A stretch of DNA of 64,000 bases, from assembly GCA_963691705.1 (NCBI GenBank), contig OY829539.1, positions 58,874,327 to 58,938,326 of the forward strand, given 5' to 3'. The notes beneath the pieces are model-generated. The model saw only the letters and a program-made list of their open reading frames with translations, searched no databases and had not been told where the DNA came from. Position numbers and translations under genes: made by a program. Positions 18,945 to 32,000 of this stretch are shown here, piece after piece. This DNA comes from Viola odorata. Taxonomy: Eukaryota > Streptophyta > Magnoliopsida > Malpighiales > Violaceae. The stretch's first letter is position 1. Each line of letters opens with the position of its first letter.

Positions 18945-19070
18945 ATAAATAGGGGGTGTCCGGTGAAATAAAAGAAAAGGAGTGGTATATACGCAGCGGT
19001 TGGTTGATTTTGAGAGAGGGAGAGAAAGGTTTTCTCCGACGAGGGTAATATACATCAGTCGCCGGTTCGA

Positions 19071-19117
<47 letters not shown>

Positions 19118-19336
19118 TATGGGCTACTGTTTAGGTAAGGGGAACTAAGGAACTATTTGGGAACTGGAAACTAGAGAGAGAATTTAGAGAGACATAGGTT
19201 GAATGAAATTGCTCTCGTTGTATTATATTTCTTTCTCTTGCTCTACAAATGAAGGGGAAGATCCCTTATATAGAGAAACTATAAGGAAAAGGCCAAACAT
19301 ATTGGCCGACACTTTCTAAAAAGAAAAAAGGAGAGG
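18941..19336 (-). repeat. Terminal redundancy of the viral copy (leader + core promoter)
   Basis: It repeats 11660-12036 almost exactly except for the A-tract (41 T on the plus strand at 19074-19114 versus 22 T at 11793-11814). It includes the hairpin (19057-19072) and TATA box (19266-19272) but ends about 65 bp upstream of the TATA, so it lacks the as-1 pair. It shows that more than one genome unit of DNA was inserted. Confidence 0.85.
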
Positions 19337-19751
19337 TTAAAAGGACACTTAATTTGTAATATAGAATCCATCTCCTTAATGAGCGGCTAAGATCTACTTA
19401 ATTTAACGGTTCTCTTTAAATGTTCTAGAATCCTTCTAGAATTTTAGTCTAACGACGGAATACAACCTAAAGAAACTACAATTTTGTAAACGGAATAAAA
19501 GAATCTACCAGTAAAGCTTTTATCCAAGTAGCTAATCTAGCATACACCTAATTAATTAAGGAACATTTGATCTCTATATATAGACTTCAAATGTTATTAC
19601 TCACAAATCATATACGAATATGATTTATTTTAAATCTTTTTGACATTGATAGTGCCACACCGTTTGGGCTATGGTTAGTCAGCACGTGGGACCCAAAATT
19701 ATAAAATACTATTTTAAAACTTAGTAATTCAAGATAATATTGCGGGTGTTA
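19337..19751. other. Host DNA flanking the viral cluster, no gene seen
   Basis: AT-rich sequence without a convincing ORF. The viral/host border is placed at 19336/19337, where identity with the 12030s region ends (GAGAGG|TTAAAAGG versus GAGAGG|TCCTAAAG). Confidence 0.6.
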
Positions 19752-19753
19752 TA

Positions 19754-20008
19754 CTCCCTCCGTTACTAAATAATTGTCGCGCACGCATACCAATATTGAC
19801 CGGATGACTCACTATTTGATCCTAAAAAAATTCGTACTTTTTTTGTGGAAGTACGTGGCACGCATACCAATATTGGCCGGATGACTATTTGATCTAAAAA
19901 AAATTCGTACTTTTTTTTGTGGAAGTACGAATTTTTTTGGGATCAAATAGTGAGTCATCCGGCCAATATTGGTATGCATGCGCGACAATTATTTAGTAAC
20001 GGAGGGAG
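19754..20008. mobile_element. Stowaway-type MITE with TA target duplication
   Basis: CTCCCTCCGTTACTAAATAA at the left end is inverted at the right end, with TA on both sides (19752-19753, 20009-20010). Almost the whole element can fold back. The left half holds an internal direct duplication of the ACGCATACCAATATTG...GTACTTTTTT segment, making the arms unequal. No ORF. Confidence 0.9.
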
Positions 20009-20010
20009 TA

Positions 20011-20845
20011 CTAATTATTAAATTATTAAATGCTCGCGAATTTGCCCCAAAAGAAATTGGTGTGCTGGCTGCTGAAGCTGTTGGAGTTGAAGAACACTCC
20101 CACGACCATGAGCTACTAGACTCATGACCCATACCTAATGTCAGCAACTTTCTGTTGGGAGAAGCTGATTGGTTTGAACTTTGACCTGGACCAGTGACCA
20201 ATCAATTTTTTCTTTCCTTTCAAAAATTCCACGTACAACGATGATAAGTCTTCGTCTTTCCAGAATCTTAAATTTCAACGCAGAATCTTAAATTTCAACG
20301 CACAATTTACCCCGTCAGTGTCGCCCTCCTCAAGCCAAGTTTTATAATTTCAAGTATTTTAATCATTACATATACAAAGTATATACTCCCAAAATGTAAA
20401 TATTTATACTAAGACAATTTACAAACACATCTCAAATACGAAGCGCGCCGAGCTCAGTCGCGCGAGCTTGTAATAATAAGTTAAAAGATTCGGACTCAAG
20501 TTAACTTGGTATTAAGCTGGAAGTGATGAAAGCATAATGTCATATAATGATTTTTAAGACCAAATAAGATAGATTTACAAAAATTTCTCATCGTAGAGAA
20601 AAAGTTTAGAGACCCAAAAACTGAAACACTAGTCAGCTACGAAAGGGTCAAAATTCCATGCCAGCTCAATGAGGTCTTCCATTGGCAGGTGCTATCTTCT
20701 CTTTTCCTAATTTTGGCCAGCATCTCTACTAGAGAGTAGCTTTTACATTTCCTATGTTCTTGTTTTCTAACTTGGTAGTAGTCAAAAGTGAATCACCCTA
20801 GCAAGGTCGAATTAGCAGTATTTACAAACAACTATCACCAGCATG
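20011..20845. other. Intergenic / 3' flank of the Argonaute gene
   Basis: No supported gene. 20030-20215 is less AT-rich and has short open frames on both strands, which could be a gene fragment, but I recognise nothing. The part nearest 20846 probably includes the Argonaute 3' UTR. Confidence 0.4.
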
Positions 20846-23800
20846 TCAACAGAAAAACATCGAACCTCGTACGTTCTCGTGCAACCTAGGGAGCTCGGGA
20901 ACAGGCACGATTCCTGCTGATGTCTGGCTTTGTTGTACAGAAGAAGTTTCAGACATATCCCCAAACTTCATAAACTGCCCCGCCTGAGCTGCAGCAAGGT
21001 GAGCATAGCATATAGGAGCAACTGCATAACACAAACGAGGGTGAGATGGAGATCTAAGCTGTGGTCTTGATGAAAACTGAGAAAAAGACTTGGACTTGAA
21101 GAAATTACCAATTGAGATAGCAGATGTACTTCTTTGATAGCTGTTGAAAGTTGAAAAGATGAACTAGTCAACCCTAGGATGTTATATTCCAATAGCTGCG
21201 ACAACGAACAAAAAGCGATTGAAAGCTTACACATAGGATAGAGAGTGGATAAGACTTTGCAAGCCATCTGGAGTGAAACCAATTTCATCAAGCAAGACAT
21301 GATAGTGTGCAGGCCTTGAGGTTCCCTAAGGAATTTGAAGATAAATTAGAAAAAGCAAGATTCTCCAGGATTTATAGCAATTTTATCTTCAGAGCACACC
21401 CCTTGTTTTCAACCAAACCACATCCCTTCCCTTCATAACGCCAGATATTGACCTACAGAGCTTGTATCCTTTGTTAAAATATTGGTATTAGCTGACATGG
21501 ACCAATATGACAAAAAAAACGATATTGTTTTGAAAAGGCACATGATAAGTTTTGAAAGTATTTCCTCTACTTAAGTCAGTTCCAGTTTAAAATTAAGAGA
21601 TTATGAATCAAGGGCGTTTGACAGGAACCTTTCATTAAATGGAAGGAGCCAGTTTTTTACCCCAAAATAATTCAGCTAATGTCTCAGCTCTTATTACATT
21701 CAAGATATTTGTGTTGTTTACTTCACAGTTTCAATCAAAGACAAGTTTGCGCAAAATTTTATCAGATTTGCTACTAGTTTGAGTCACGTCCTTCAGCAGT
21801 TATATACTACTTGTGACACACCATGATGTACTGATTAGGAAAATGACATCAGCCAACACTGCATTTAAAACGATGCTACACAGGAGGTCTCCAATCATAT
21901 GACTACTCTCGCCCAGGTATGCTAAACAGTATTCTTAGAATCCATCAAGTTAGTAACAGTATGATCACATCAATAGACTATCAACCGATGTCCTCGTAAA
22001 TGTAATTGTTACATAAAAAGATTACATGCTAACTCAAGACCACAAGGAAACAGGACTATAATAATAGACTACGAAACAATATGAAAGACAACACTAAAAT
22101 TGATTTTCATAATATGATCATGTTAATTGCCTAACCAAGTAAAGAAGAAAAAAGACAACTAAGAAGAAACTTACAATCATCCCTGCATGAGCGCACATGT
22201 AAAAATCGTAGTTTCTAGGATGCACGATCTTTGTGTCAACAACTGTTCCTGCGGAAAGGAGAGAGGGAATAAATCAAAACAGTTAGCACTATGCAAAAAT
22301 AAAGAAAAGAAAACAGCATCTCAAGTAGCAAACCTGGAGGAACATTTTCAGGACCCCTATCTTGAAACAGCTTTGTGTGGTGATTCTTCTGTGCCACAAT
22401 TACAGTAAACTTAGGTATGTCAACCTCACCAAGATGCTGATAGGCCTGTAAAACATAAGTCAACAACCTTAAAAATACAATGAAAGATCATACCTCTATT
22501 TTGACAGGATTTCTAAAGGTAATCCACAAACCTATAGGGTCCAAATGAAAGGCACACAAACATGAAAGAGGTATGAAGAGTGCAATTGGATCTCATGGTT
22601 CATGCATATAATCAGTATGGAAAAATGAGAATTCATGTTTAAATCACGTCCATGTCAATTTAAGTCAGTATCAAGGATGTAGGCTACCATAATCATTATC
22701 ATCTCTGAAACAACAACAGATTAGATACACAAGAGTTTTAATCATCTCTATAACAAGAGATGAACCTTAAATGCCACAAAAATCATGAATGTAAAAAAAA
22801 ATTAATGTATTATATAGAGAGAACAGTTATTGTAACAAAACCTTTATGATTTGTTCCAGCTCGATGTTCAAAACCTGATTAAATTGTGTATCGCTCACAC
22901 CATCCCTGAGGAAAGAGACAAGGCTATTAATTACAATTTACAGAAATCTGGCATTTAGACACCATTACCAATGAAACAGAAACAAACTCAACCACATAAC
23001 TCCCAACAGAATCTAACACAATTCAATGGAATACTAACCTTTTGTGCCAGAAACAAGTTTTAAATGCCACATTTTCAAAAAAGAATAAAAATATGAAAGC
23101 AGGAAAGCATTCAATGGTCTCTACAGTGCAAATCCTAACAATAATGAAAAAGGAATATAGTAAAATAAGAGAAAAAGAAAGAAAACACTCAATGGTCTCT
23201 AGACAGTAAATACAACCATAATAAACAGAAATAACTCCCAAATAATAAAAGTAATAATAATTCCCAAGACAAACAAATTCCCTGAAAAATTCAATGATAC
23301 CTGAACACAATGATCCGTTTTGGCTTATGCCCGTTGCTTGTTTGAAAAAAGTCTACAAGTAGTTCCCTGTAAAATGGAACAGTTTCACGTGTTACATCAG
23401 AACGATAGACTCATTAACTTTGAATAAGTGAGATGCAAAAGTCTATATCATCTTTTTGCCACATTTCAAACAAGAGAATTCTGAAATGAGATTGATAAAC
23501 CAATGAGTGAACCAGAGTCATCAGACATTTTCACAACAAATAAGAAAAACAGTGCCACAAACATGGAGAAATGGATACAGTCATATTGAGTATACTATGT
23601 TAATAAAGCACTGGTAAGAAGATGAATTATGTGTTAAACCAAAAAATTAGAAGAAACAACAGCACACTCAGAACATAGTTTTTGTTAACACGAAATGTTG
23701 TCTTTAAATTAAACAACTAGAACACAGTAGGGAAATTTCGCTTTTGTTGAATACTCATAATTTTTGGGTTAACCAAGAAATGGGTGTGAAGGAAATGCAT

Positions 23801-26800
23801 GTTATAGTTGAGCTAACCAATTGAATTTTGATAATTTATGTGCTTTCATGAAAACGAACTACTATTTCTAAATTTTCTGGAATTCTAATGTTAGATACGG
23901 ATAGGAATTTAAATTAATGGAAAGAAGAAACATAAATTTTGCTAAATCTTCTTGGAAGATTACTTAATTGGATTATGGATTGGAGATTAATAAAATGGTG
24001 AGGAAAAATGTTAGCATAAAATAATAGGATGGATGTACAATTATGTTAGTTAGCTTTGGTCACAATGAAAATGAACATAAAATGAATTATTTTTGTATTA
24101 CTTGGAATCTTGGGATTTAGTGTTGAACCAATTCGTGATTGTTTGTGTATTCATGTGAATTCTGTTATTAAAAACAAATAAGATTTAAACGAGAACTACG
24201 TGCGGTTTGATCTTCCGTAAGGAAGTATGTAGGAAGCCTTCAGGTTCAACTGAATATTTGTTCCTTCTTTATCTTTCAAAATAAGACTTAATAATACAAT
24301 AAACGTACATAATTCCAGAAAGATATGACAATGACTGGACTGAAAAATAATGTATAGATACGAAATTGTTTCTTTGAAATACCTCATGATACCATCATCA
24401 GTCCCGTTTGCTAAAGGCTTGAATAATGAATCAATCATCTCCACTTTAGGTGATTGTGATCTTACAGATGCTCTGTACCTTGAGATCAATGGCCAAGAAA
24501 GAGATCCAACAACCTGAAGGTTCCAATTGTTAAATTATACACCATTCTGTTAGCATCACATCAACAAAATTTAAAGCCAAAATGGATAAATAGATAAATT
24601 ACTGCTGCAATTGATGGGATATCTGATCGACCAGGAGAGCCATGGGACACGTCCATGCCCAAAATCATAGTTGGAGCATCCATTATCCACGGAATATTGG
24701 AAGAGTGCTCAATTGCCAACAGAGAATTTATTCCTCCAAGCTATAACAGAACAACACAATAATAACACCACATGGGTTTGATATGATGAACAGATAAATT
24801 ACTTGCAGTTCTATTTCAAAGGATACCTTTGAATTGATCTTAAGAAGCACATTGGTAAGATACTGGTCATTAATCTTAGCAGGGGAAATGCATTGTGTAG
24901 CGATGCCATGATCAACAAGACATGTCTTCTTCCATGGTCCTTGGAAAAGGGGGCAAACCCTCAAGTTGGTTAAATACTTAAAAGGAGCTCATATATATAT
25001 AGAGAGAGAATATCCACACCATAAATTTCAGAGTTTTTCTTCTCTGGCAAGACGCAAAGAACAAATTCAGGTGGGCCTGGAAGCTTGGCCATCATCAACT
25101 CAAACATCTTTTCTACTCTCGCAAGAGGGCTGCCTCTCTTAGACTGTTGGTCCTCTTCAATTAAAGTACGTGGGCGTTCAATTTGCTTCACAGGTGCAGC
25201 ATTTGTGAGTGTTAGATGTAAGCAGAATTCACTCAAATAAAGGTTAACAACAAGAATGTCACCAAAAGTGATTGAATCAAAAGGTGCTACTGCTTACAAT
25301 GCCCTTTTTCATTCCACAACTGATAAGCTCTCGGGAGATGAAACTAATATCACAGCGGGCAGAAAAGTTAACAAGAGCCCATTTGTCAATGCGGATGGGG
25401 TTAAAAAGTGTCTGCAATATGAGGTGAGAACAAAAGTGAGTTACACACATTCTCACACACAAAAAGAGAGAGAGGGCAAGGGAATTTGAAAATTTGCCAG
25501 ACCAGCACCTTATTATTGAAGTTCCACCTCCCATTATGAGGAATACAATCCTCACTATTGCCCACCTTCAACTGTAAATGTAAATTATTGAAAGAAAAAA
25601 AAAATGTAAATTAGAAAGAAAATTAAAACAAGCAATAAGTTAAAAAATAAATAAAAATGAAGCACACGTTCTTAACAGTCCCCTTGCCCCATCCCCACCA
25701 TGTCAAGGAATAAATAAAACTGTGCAGGAAAAAGAGGATGAGATAGAATTTACCTTTGGGGCCTCAAGGATACGCCCATTAACCGTTGTTAACTGTTTCT
25801 CTATGGAAATACCACATGAAGAGAGCACAGGATCCTCATCATAGCGGTAGTTTCTAACTGCCTGAAGGAGATCATAAAAGCATTCAATAGCTAGAGGAGA
25901 CACTCACATATGCACGCACAAAGGCAATATTAGAAAGCTTACATCAGTCACAGTTCGTATTCTATCCTGAGGCTTTTGCCGCAATTTTTCAACCAAAGAA
26001 GCCCTTTGCGATGAAGACAAAGCTTTCGTGTAACGTTGAAGTGAAACAAGTGAACAAAGCTGAGCACAAATATTCTAGAAGTGAGGCAGGATAGAGTTAA
26101 ATAAGCTATCAGCTGCAACTTAAGCAAAAAAATATTGTATACCTCCAATGGCAGATAGTTTGGTCGTTTTGGCTTGCCAACATCAAGGCAAGGTAGATAC
26201 GCTGAATAGGTGAGTTCTATGCCACAGTGTTTGGTGAAATAGTCATGCACAGTAATCTCCACAGTTTCTACCTCACCCTTTGGTTTGTCATTGTTCTTCA
26301 TTTTCATGGGAAAACTAGGGGGTGAAATAATGTCATATTGCTTGCATTTGGGAAGGAGCTAAAAGAAAAAAAAGCACACTCCACAAGAAAGGACATACAA
26401 TAGCTGATTGCAGGGCTTCTCACTCAGACCTGTGATCCTAAATTCCATGTTATTGTGCCTCGACTTAATTCTCAAATTTTTCAACATTCTTTTTGCCTGA
26501 ACAAGAGTAGTAGTTTCTTTTAAAAGGGGGGGAACAAAGCACACAGATTCAAATGGATAAGCCAGAACACCAAGTTTTTAAGGAAGCACTTTAGGCACTC
26601 TCTACCTTTGCCCAGTCAATATAGCGAAGTTCCGGAACATTCTGATTGGTTTTTATAAATTCAATCACCGGTCCAGGTGTTACGATCATTGTTGTAGATG
26701 CATCTGTACCAACAAAGAAAAAGAAGGCTCCAATAAGCAGCAGTAAACAAGAATGCCAGTAGAATTATAAAAAATGCACAGCTCAACTCTACCATAACTT

Positions 26801-27915
26801 ATCTCATAACAACAACTACAATGTAAAAGTGGCGGTACCCATAGTCAGAGACAAGCCACCCTGAGTGGTGCGGAAGCTAGAATGGAATCCTCGAACACCA
26901 GTTACACCCCCTCCAACATCAATGAAGTTCCCTGAATTATCATGGAAGAATGACTGCCTAACCAAAAGGCACCCCCTACATCATAGTTCATGCAATTCAG
27001 ATCAAAGAGCAGAAAATCTATGATAACCGTAATCATTTCAAACACAAACAGAAGGAGGAAATTAACCTGTTAGCTGCTTGCTGCCGTAAAACAATATCCA
27101 GCACCCTCAGTGCACCCTGAGCATCATTATCTGCCTCAACCCCTTCAAGGGCACGAGCTATGGATTGCATTGGAATCCTGGAAGCGTAGCTTATTTCTAC
27201 CTTAAAAGTCTTTGACTGGGAAGAACGTTTTGATCGCTTTGCAGCAGCAGCAGGCCCCCCACTGTCACTTCGGCTCTCTCTTTCACAACCACACATGGGG
27301 AGTGGAACATAAGTTGCAAAACAATCAATTCTATGACAAAAATCAGAATCATTATAGTAAAAAAACATACTGTTTTGCAAATGATTCTTCGAGTACTACT
27401 GTGAAATCTAGCTTCTTTTGAGGCAAGGGACCCACAGTGTACAGAGTTTTCTCGCCATCATAAGCAAACCCTTTACCAGCAAGCTCAGAAGAGTATGTTT
27501 GATAAAGCCTATCAATTAGTTTTCTCCCAATTCCCTTGCCTTCAACAACTCTATCATCATCTGACCTAATTGAAACCTGCATTGTGCAGCACATCAACAT
27601 TTGCCTCAAGATATAAGAAACTAGAGAGAACAGGAAGAATAAAACACAGAGAGAATAGAAAAAGAAGAGTAGAGGTAAACATACAGTATACTGGTAAAAC
27701 ACAGCATCTGGAGCATTGACGGTAACTTTAAAGTGGTTTGTAAGCAGAGATATGGGACGTCCAGCAGTCCCTACCCCATGCCTCCTGATAATAGTATATT
27801 TGGGAACGGGTGCTTTCTCGGGTTGCTGGGGAATTTCTGCAGATTCTGGCTTCACCGCTTCTGGTAATGCAGGTGGTTCAGGCAAAGGTGGGGATTCAGA
27901 TACTTCTTTCTCCAT
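20846..27915 (-). CDS. AGO16-like: Argonaute, AGO4/6/16 clade (AGO16-like)
   Basis: Splicing 22 exons with GT-AG borders gives 2718 nt, 905 codons plus stop. Exons (plus coordinates): 27685-27915, 27371-27576, 27067-27273, 26839-26975, 26606-26703, 26399-26496, 26143-26314, 25943-26059, 25754-25861, 25509-25571, 25298-25411, 25020-25185, 24827-24939, 24603-24740, 24383-24513, 23301-23366, 22842-22905, 22334-22445, 22175-22248, 21231-21325, 21109-21140, 20846-21021. Features: proline-rich N-terminus; ArgoN (LLTNHFKV); PAZ (VRQSFFH to YLPLE); MID; PIWI with catalytic residues in [16 protein letters not shown] and [10 protein letters not shown]-terminus SMFFC. AGO4-clade proteins bind mainly 24-nt siRNAs and guide RNA-directed DNA methylation. 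[17 protein letters not shown] resembles AGO16 more than AGO4. No break seen, so it is probably functional. Confidence 0.93.
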
Positions 27916-28070
27916 CTGTTATTTATACGAACAACCTTTGATCCTTTAGGGTTTTCTTTTCTATTTCTCTGTGACTGTGAGGAGAGTGAGGAGAGTGAGG
28001 GGAGTGGGGACTGAGGAGGAGAGTGAGGACGATGAGGAGGACGAGGAGAGTGATTCTCTTGGACAGTATT

Positions 28071-28077
28071 ATTTATA
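28071..28077 (-). promoter_or_regulatory. TATA box of the Argonaute gene
   Basis: On the minus strand CTATAAAT lies about 160 bp upstream of the ATG at 27915, followed by a CT-rich leader (27920-28040). Position and leader composition are typical of a plant core promoter. Confidence 0.55.
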
Positions 28078-28079
28078 GG

Positions 28080-29092
28080 TGGGTACATATTGTAATTATG
28101 AAGAAGTCACCCTAATCTTTTTGTCCAAGAAAATAAGAAAACCTCAAAACCAATTTTTTTGAAACTCAATGCATTCCAAAGGGCCCTAAGAGAGATGTGA
28201 TGGGCCTTGTTACCAAATGCTATAACATTTATATGATGAGAAGAAAATAAGGTGAATTTTTTTAATAAAAAAAAGCCCTTTATAATTTACCAATTTGTTT
28301 ACTTCAACTTTAATGGTTCCAATCATAACTAGTGTAAATTGGCCGGGTTGAGAATTGAAATTAATTATTAAGTAATTATTTAAAAAAATTGAAGGAAAAT
28401 AAATTATAAAAAAAATAGAGCTAAGTTTAATTTGGTAATTTTAATCATGAATTTTGACTATCATTTACGATGAAATATATAATTTTTTTAGAAATGGTAA
28501 CTATATAAACTTTAATTGGATCAAATTTATAAATATATAAAGAAATATAATTTTTTATAAATGTTTGAATTTTATTAAAATTTCTTTGCGGAGATTAACT
28601 AAATCATTAAATAGTATAAGTAAGATCTATCAGGCAATAATTGTTTGATTAATTATCAACAATGAATAATAAAAAAATTATTAGTTTAAATTGAATTTAT
28701 AAACACACAAAAAAATGAAAATTCGATTGAAAATATTTTATAAATATAGAATTTGATTAGATTTTTTTTAACTTGGACTAACTTAAATAATTTATCATAT
28801 GAATCAAATTTATAATATAATAAGATAATTAAAAAAATGAGATTCCATAAATCAAAAATAATTAAATGCATCAGAATAGAACGTGTACTATTCTCACCCT
28901 CACAGTCACAGCTTATACGTTGGACCCCACTTCTCTTTTTTCTCTCTCTTCTTCTTTGTGACTCCAAAAGCTACAGCAACACCAACGCACAAAACCCACA
29001 CATTTTAACCATTCATTTCTTTTCCTCTCGTCAGAGTCTTCTTCCATTGTTTCTTTTCATTCATGCGCCAAACTTGAAACATAGAGTCGTTA
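28080..29092. other. Shared upstream region of Argonaute and COP1
   Basis: The two genes face away from each other, with about 1.18 kb between start codons. The middle is very AT-rich (28240-28860) without a credible ORF. The COP1 side (28895-29092) is CT-rich and probably its 5' UTR; no clear TATA box was found for COP1. Confidence 0.6.
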
Positions 29093-32000
29093 ATGGAAGA
29101 GGTTTCGACGGGCGCTACGGTTCCAGCGGTGAAGCTGGAGCTTAAGACTTCTAGCTCCTCCGCTGCCGCCATGGAAACTTCACCGGAGCCGCCGGCAGAG
29201 GCAGCGTCGGGGGACGCATTTGAAGACGTGGGGGAGAAGGATTTCCTTTGCCCGATTTGCATGCAGATAGTAAAAGACGCGTTTCTGACGGCGTGCGGGC
29301 ACAGCTTCTGCTACATGTGCATCATTACGCATCTTAGGAACAAGAGTGATTGCCCTTGCTGTGCTCATTACCTCACCACCAACCAACTCTTTCCCAATTT
29401 CTTGCTCCAGAAGGTTAGTTTGTTTCTCTTAATTGCTTTCTTTCTATTTTCTTTTTCAGAAGAAAGACTTGGTTGTGTTGATGCTCTGTAAGTGTACGTG
29501 TTCAAATTAGTTGGATATGGAGTGTGTGTGAGAGAGTGATTGTAGAGTAAATCGCGAGTTTGAAAATGCAGCTCACTGTTATATATACGGTTTCTCTGTG
29601 CAACATTTGTAGCTTTTGAAGAAGGCTTCTGCTCGTCAAGTATCCAAAAATGCATCTCCTCTTGAGCATTTCCGCCAGGCCTTACAACAGGTCAGTTAAT
29701 TGAATCTGCTTTGTGATCGATATGTATTTTGATTTCGTTGACACTTCAATTTTCTACTATTAGATAAGAGTCTCATATGAATATGAATTGATTCTAGCAT
29801 TTTGATTCAGATAAGAGTCCCATATGAATTTGAAATGATTGTATAAACTTCATCTTATGCACGGCATGTCTTTGACTGTTTCTTTATACATTGGCTCATG
29901 TTCAATTCATTCCCTTGTGATGTTTTTAATTTAACATGCTATTGTGGTCATTAGTCAGGGTTGTGAAGTATCTGTCAAAGAGTTGGACAACCTCATGGGG
30001 ATTCTCTTGGAGAGGAAGAAGAAGATGGAACAAGAGGAAGCTGAGAGAAATATGCAAATATTGCTAGATTTCTTACAGTATCTGCGGAAGCAAAAAGTTG
30101 ATGAGTTGAATGAGGTGTGCCACTTAATTTCTCTCTATAAATGTTGATCAATGCGCAGTGGTTGATTTCACTCATGTCATGTTGTTCATGAGGTTTGCTG
30201 AAACAAATCCATTGATTGATGGGCTCAATCAGCATATTGATGTTGGCTAGCACTCTTCTTTTGTAGGTACGAACTGATCTTCAGTATATCAAGGAGGACA
30301 TAGATGTTGTAGAGAAGCATAGGGTGGATCTGTATCATGCTAGGGACAGGTACTCTATGAAGTTGCGAATGCTTGGAGATGATCCCAGTATGAGAAAACC
30401 ATGGCATTCTTCTATAGACAGAAGCAACAGTGGTGTGAGCAGTTCTCCTAATTCAAGAGGAGGATTAGTGACAGGGCCTCTGCCAATCAAGAAAATGGAT
30501 GGAAAGGCTCAAGTGAGCTCTCATGGGCTTCCGAGAAAGGATACTTTAAGTGGATCTGATGCTCAACATAATCAGTCAGGGCTAGCTGTAGTAAGGAAAA
30601 AGCGGGTACATGCACAGGTTAGCAATCTAAAAATATTTGTTTAGTGGGAGTTTCTGGGTTTCAAGGCTTGAGTAACTTTATTGTGGGTGGATAGAGAAAA
30701 GAATGCCTAAGTCTGAAAGCTAACGATTCACCTTATTTAGTGGCAGAGTATAATGGTTCTGAGAGAAGCTAAATTATTGCATGGAAGAAATTAGATATAA
30801 AGTAAACTAGTTAGGAAAAGGGAAGTCGTTGAATTTTTGTGGCCATATATGTATAATTGTCATGAAAGAACGTGCATATCAAAATGGAGGGTTTTAAGGC
30901 ATATAGTTCTGCCCCTGATGTTAACTGTTTGTAGCACCACTACCATTCATAATCTTAGTCCCGTGCAATTTGATAAACTTGATCCTTCCATTTGGCATAT
31001 AGATTGAGGATTCATATTTAGTAGTTAATCTCTCATAAACTTCAAGAAGCTTCTCAAAAGATATGAACTTCATTGTGTGTCTAGTCAATTGTCTATTATC
31101 TAGTTATAGCAAATTAACCTGAAGTTTAGTTAAGCTCGATCCTTTACTTTGCTTTTTCCTTCAACCTTCATTCTCACTTTCTCTACTGCAGTTCAATGAC
31201 CTACAAGAATGTTACCTGCAAAAACGTCGTCAGTTGGTAAACCGCCCACATAACGAGCTAGAGAGGGACAAAAATGTCATTCACCGGGAGGGTTACAGTG
31301 CAGGCCTTGCAGATTTTCAATCTGTTTTGGGTTCTTTCACTCAGTACAGGTAAACACATCAGTGGAGGTCTTTTTTTTCTTTTGTACTACAGTCATATGT
31401 TCTTATTGTTTACATCTAATTCTCCTTTCTGCCCTCCTGAAACAGTCGGTTAAGGGTCATTGCTGAACTCAGGCATGAGGATATATTTCACTCAGCCAAT
31501 ATTGTTTCAAGGTTAGTTAACTATTCTTCACAAGATAGAAGAACAGTTAATAAGGTGAGCTTCAGTGCAAAGTTGTCTTTTGCTCTTAGATATATTATAA
31601 AAAGTTTGCTAAAACTTTTTGAACTAGTCTCACTTATTAGTGTGGTATGAGGGAAATTGTCTTCCTTAGATAACCTACAACAAAGCCATGTAAAGCTTGA
31701 ATAATCTCATATCCTTCCTCTAACCGATTGGTCCTTGCATAATACGTTGGGTAGTATAATCAATTAAGTGGTTTCCTATTTTTCTTTTGAGAAAGTGGCT
31801 GAGGATAGTGTTAGAGTGTTAAGTCGACATTATAAAAGAAGGTGATGGTCTGTCAAGACAGTGGCATTGGAGCATCCTATAAAGCTGAACAAAATGATTT
31901 TTTCCCCTTTTCCTTGCACTCTAACATCATAAAAGAAAATCGTTGGGCCAGAATAATGAGCCCGGTATTGGTTAGCTCCAAAGGTAAAATTTGTTGAATG

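Larger units (their letters stand above)
11660..19336 (-). mobile_element. Endogenous pararetrovirus, near-complete lineage A copy
   Basis: In coding orientation (right to left) the copy contains promoter, leader with PBS, ORF1, MP-CP, Pol, TAV, as-1 pair, promoter and leader to the next PBS. It spans a little more than one genome: 18941-19336 and 11660-12036 are the same sequence apart from A-tract length. A deletion at about 16298 removes the C-terminal coat region. All four ORFs otherwise read without internal stops, suggesting a fairly young integration. The right border with host DNA is at 19336/19337. Order and motifs are those of Caulimoviridae; the genus is not assignable by eye. Confidence 0.88.

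Noticed and set aside
20030..20215. A short coding exon upstream of the Argonaute 3' end
   Set aside because: Frames are short, without a recognisable product or splice context.
20451..20475. A GC-rich palindrome-like element (GCGCGCCGAGCTC...GCGCGAGC)
   Set aside because: Too short and imperfect to call a feature.
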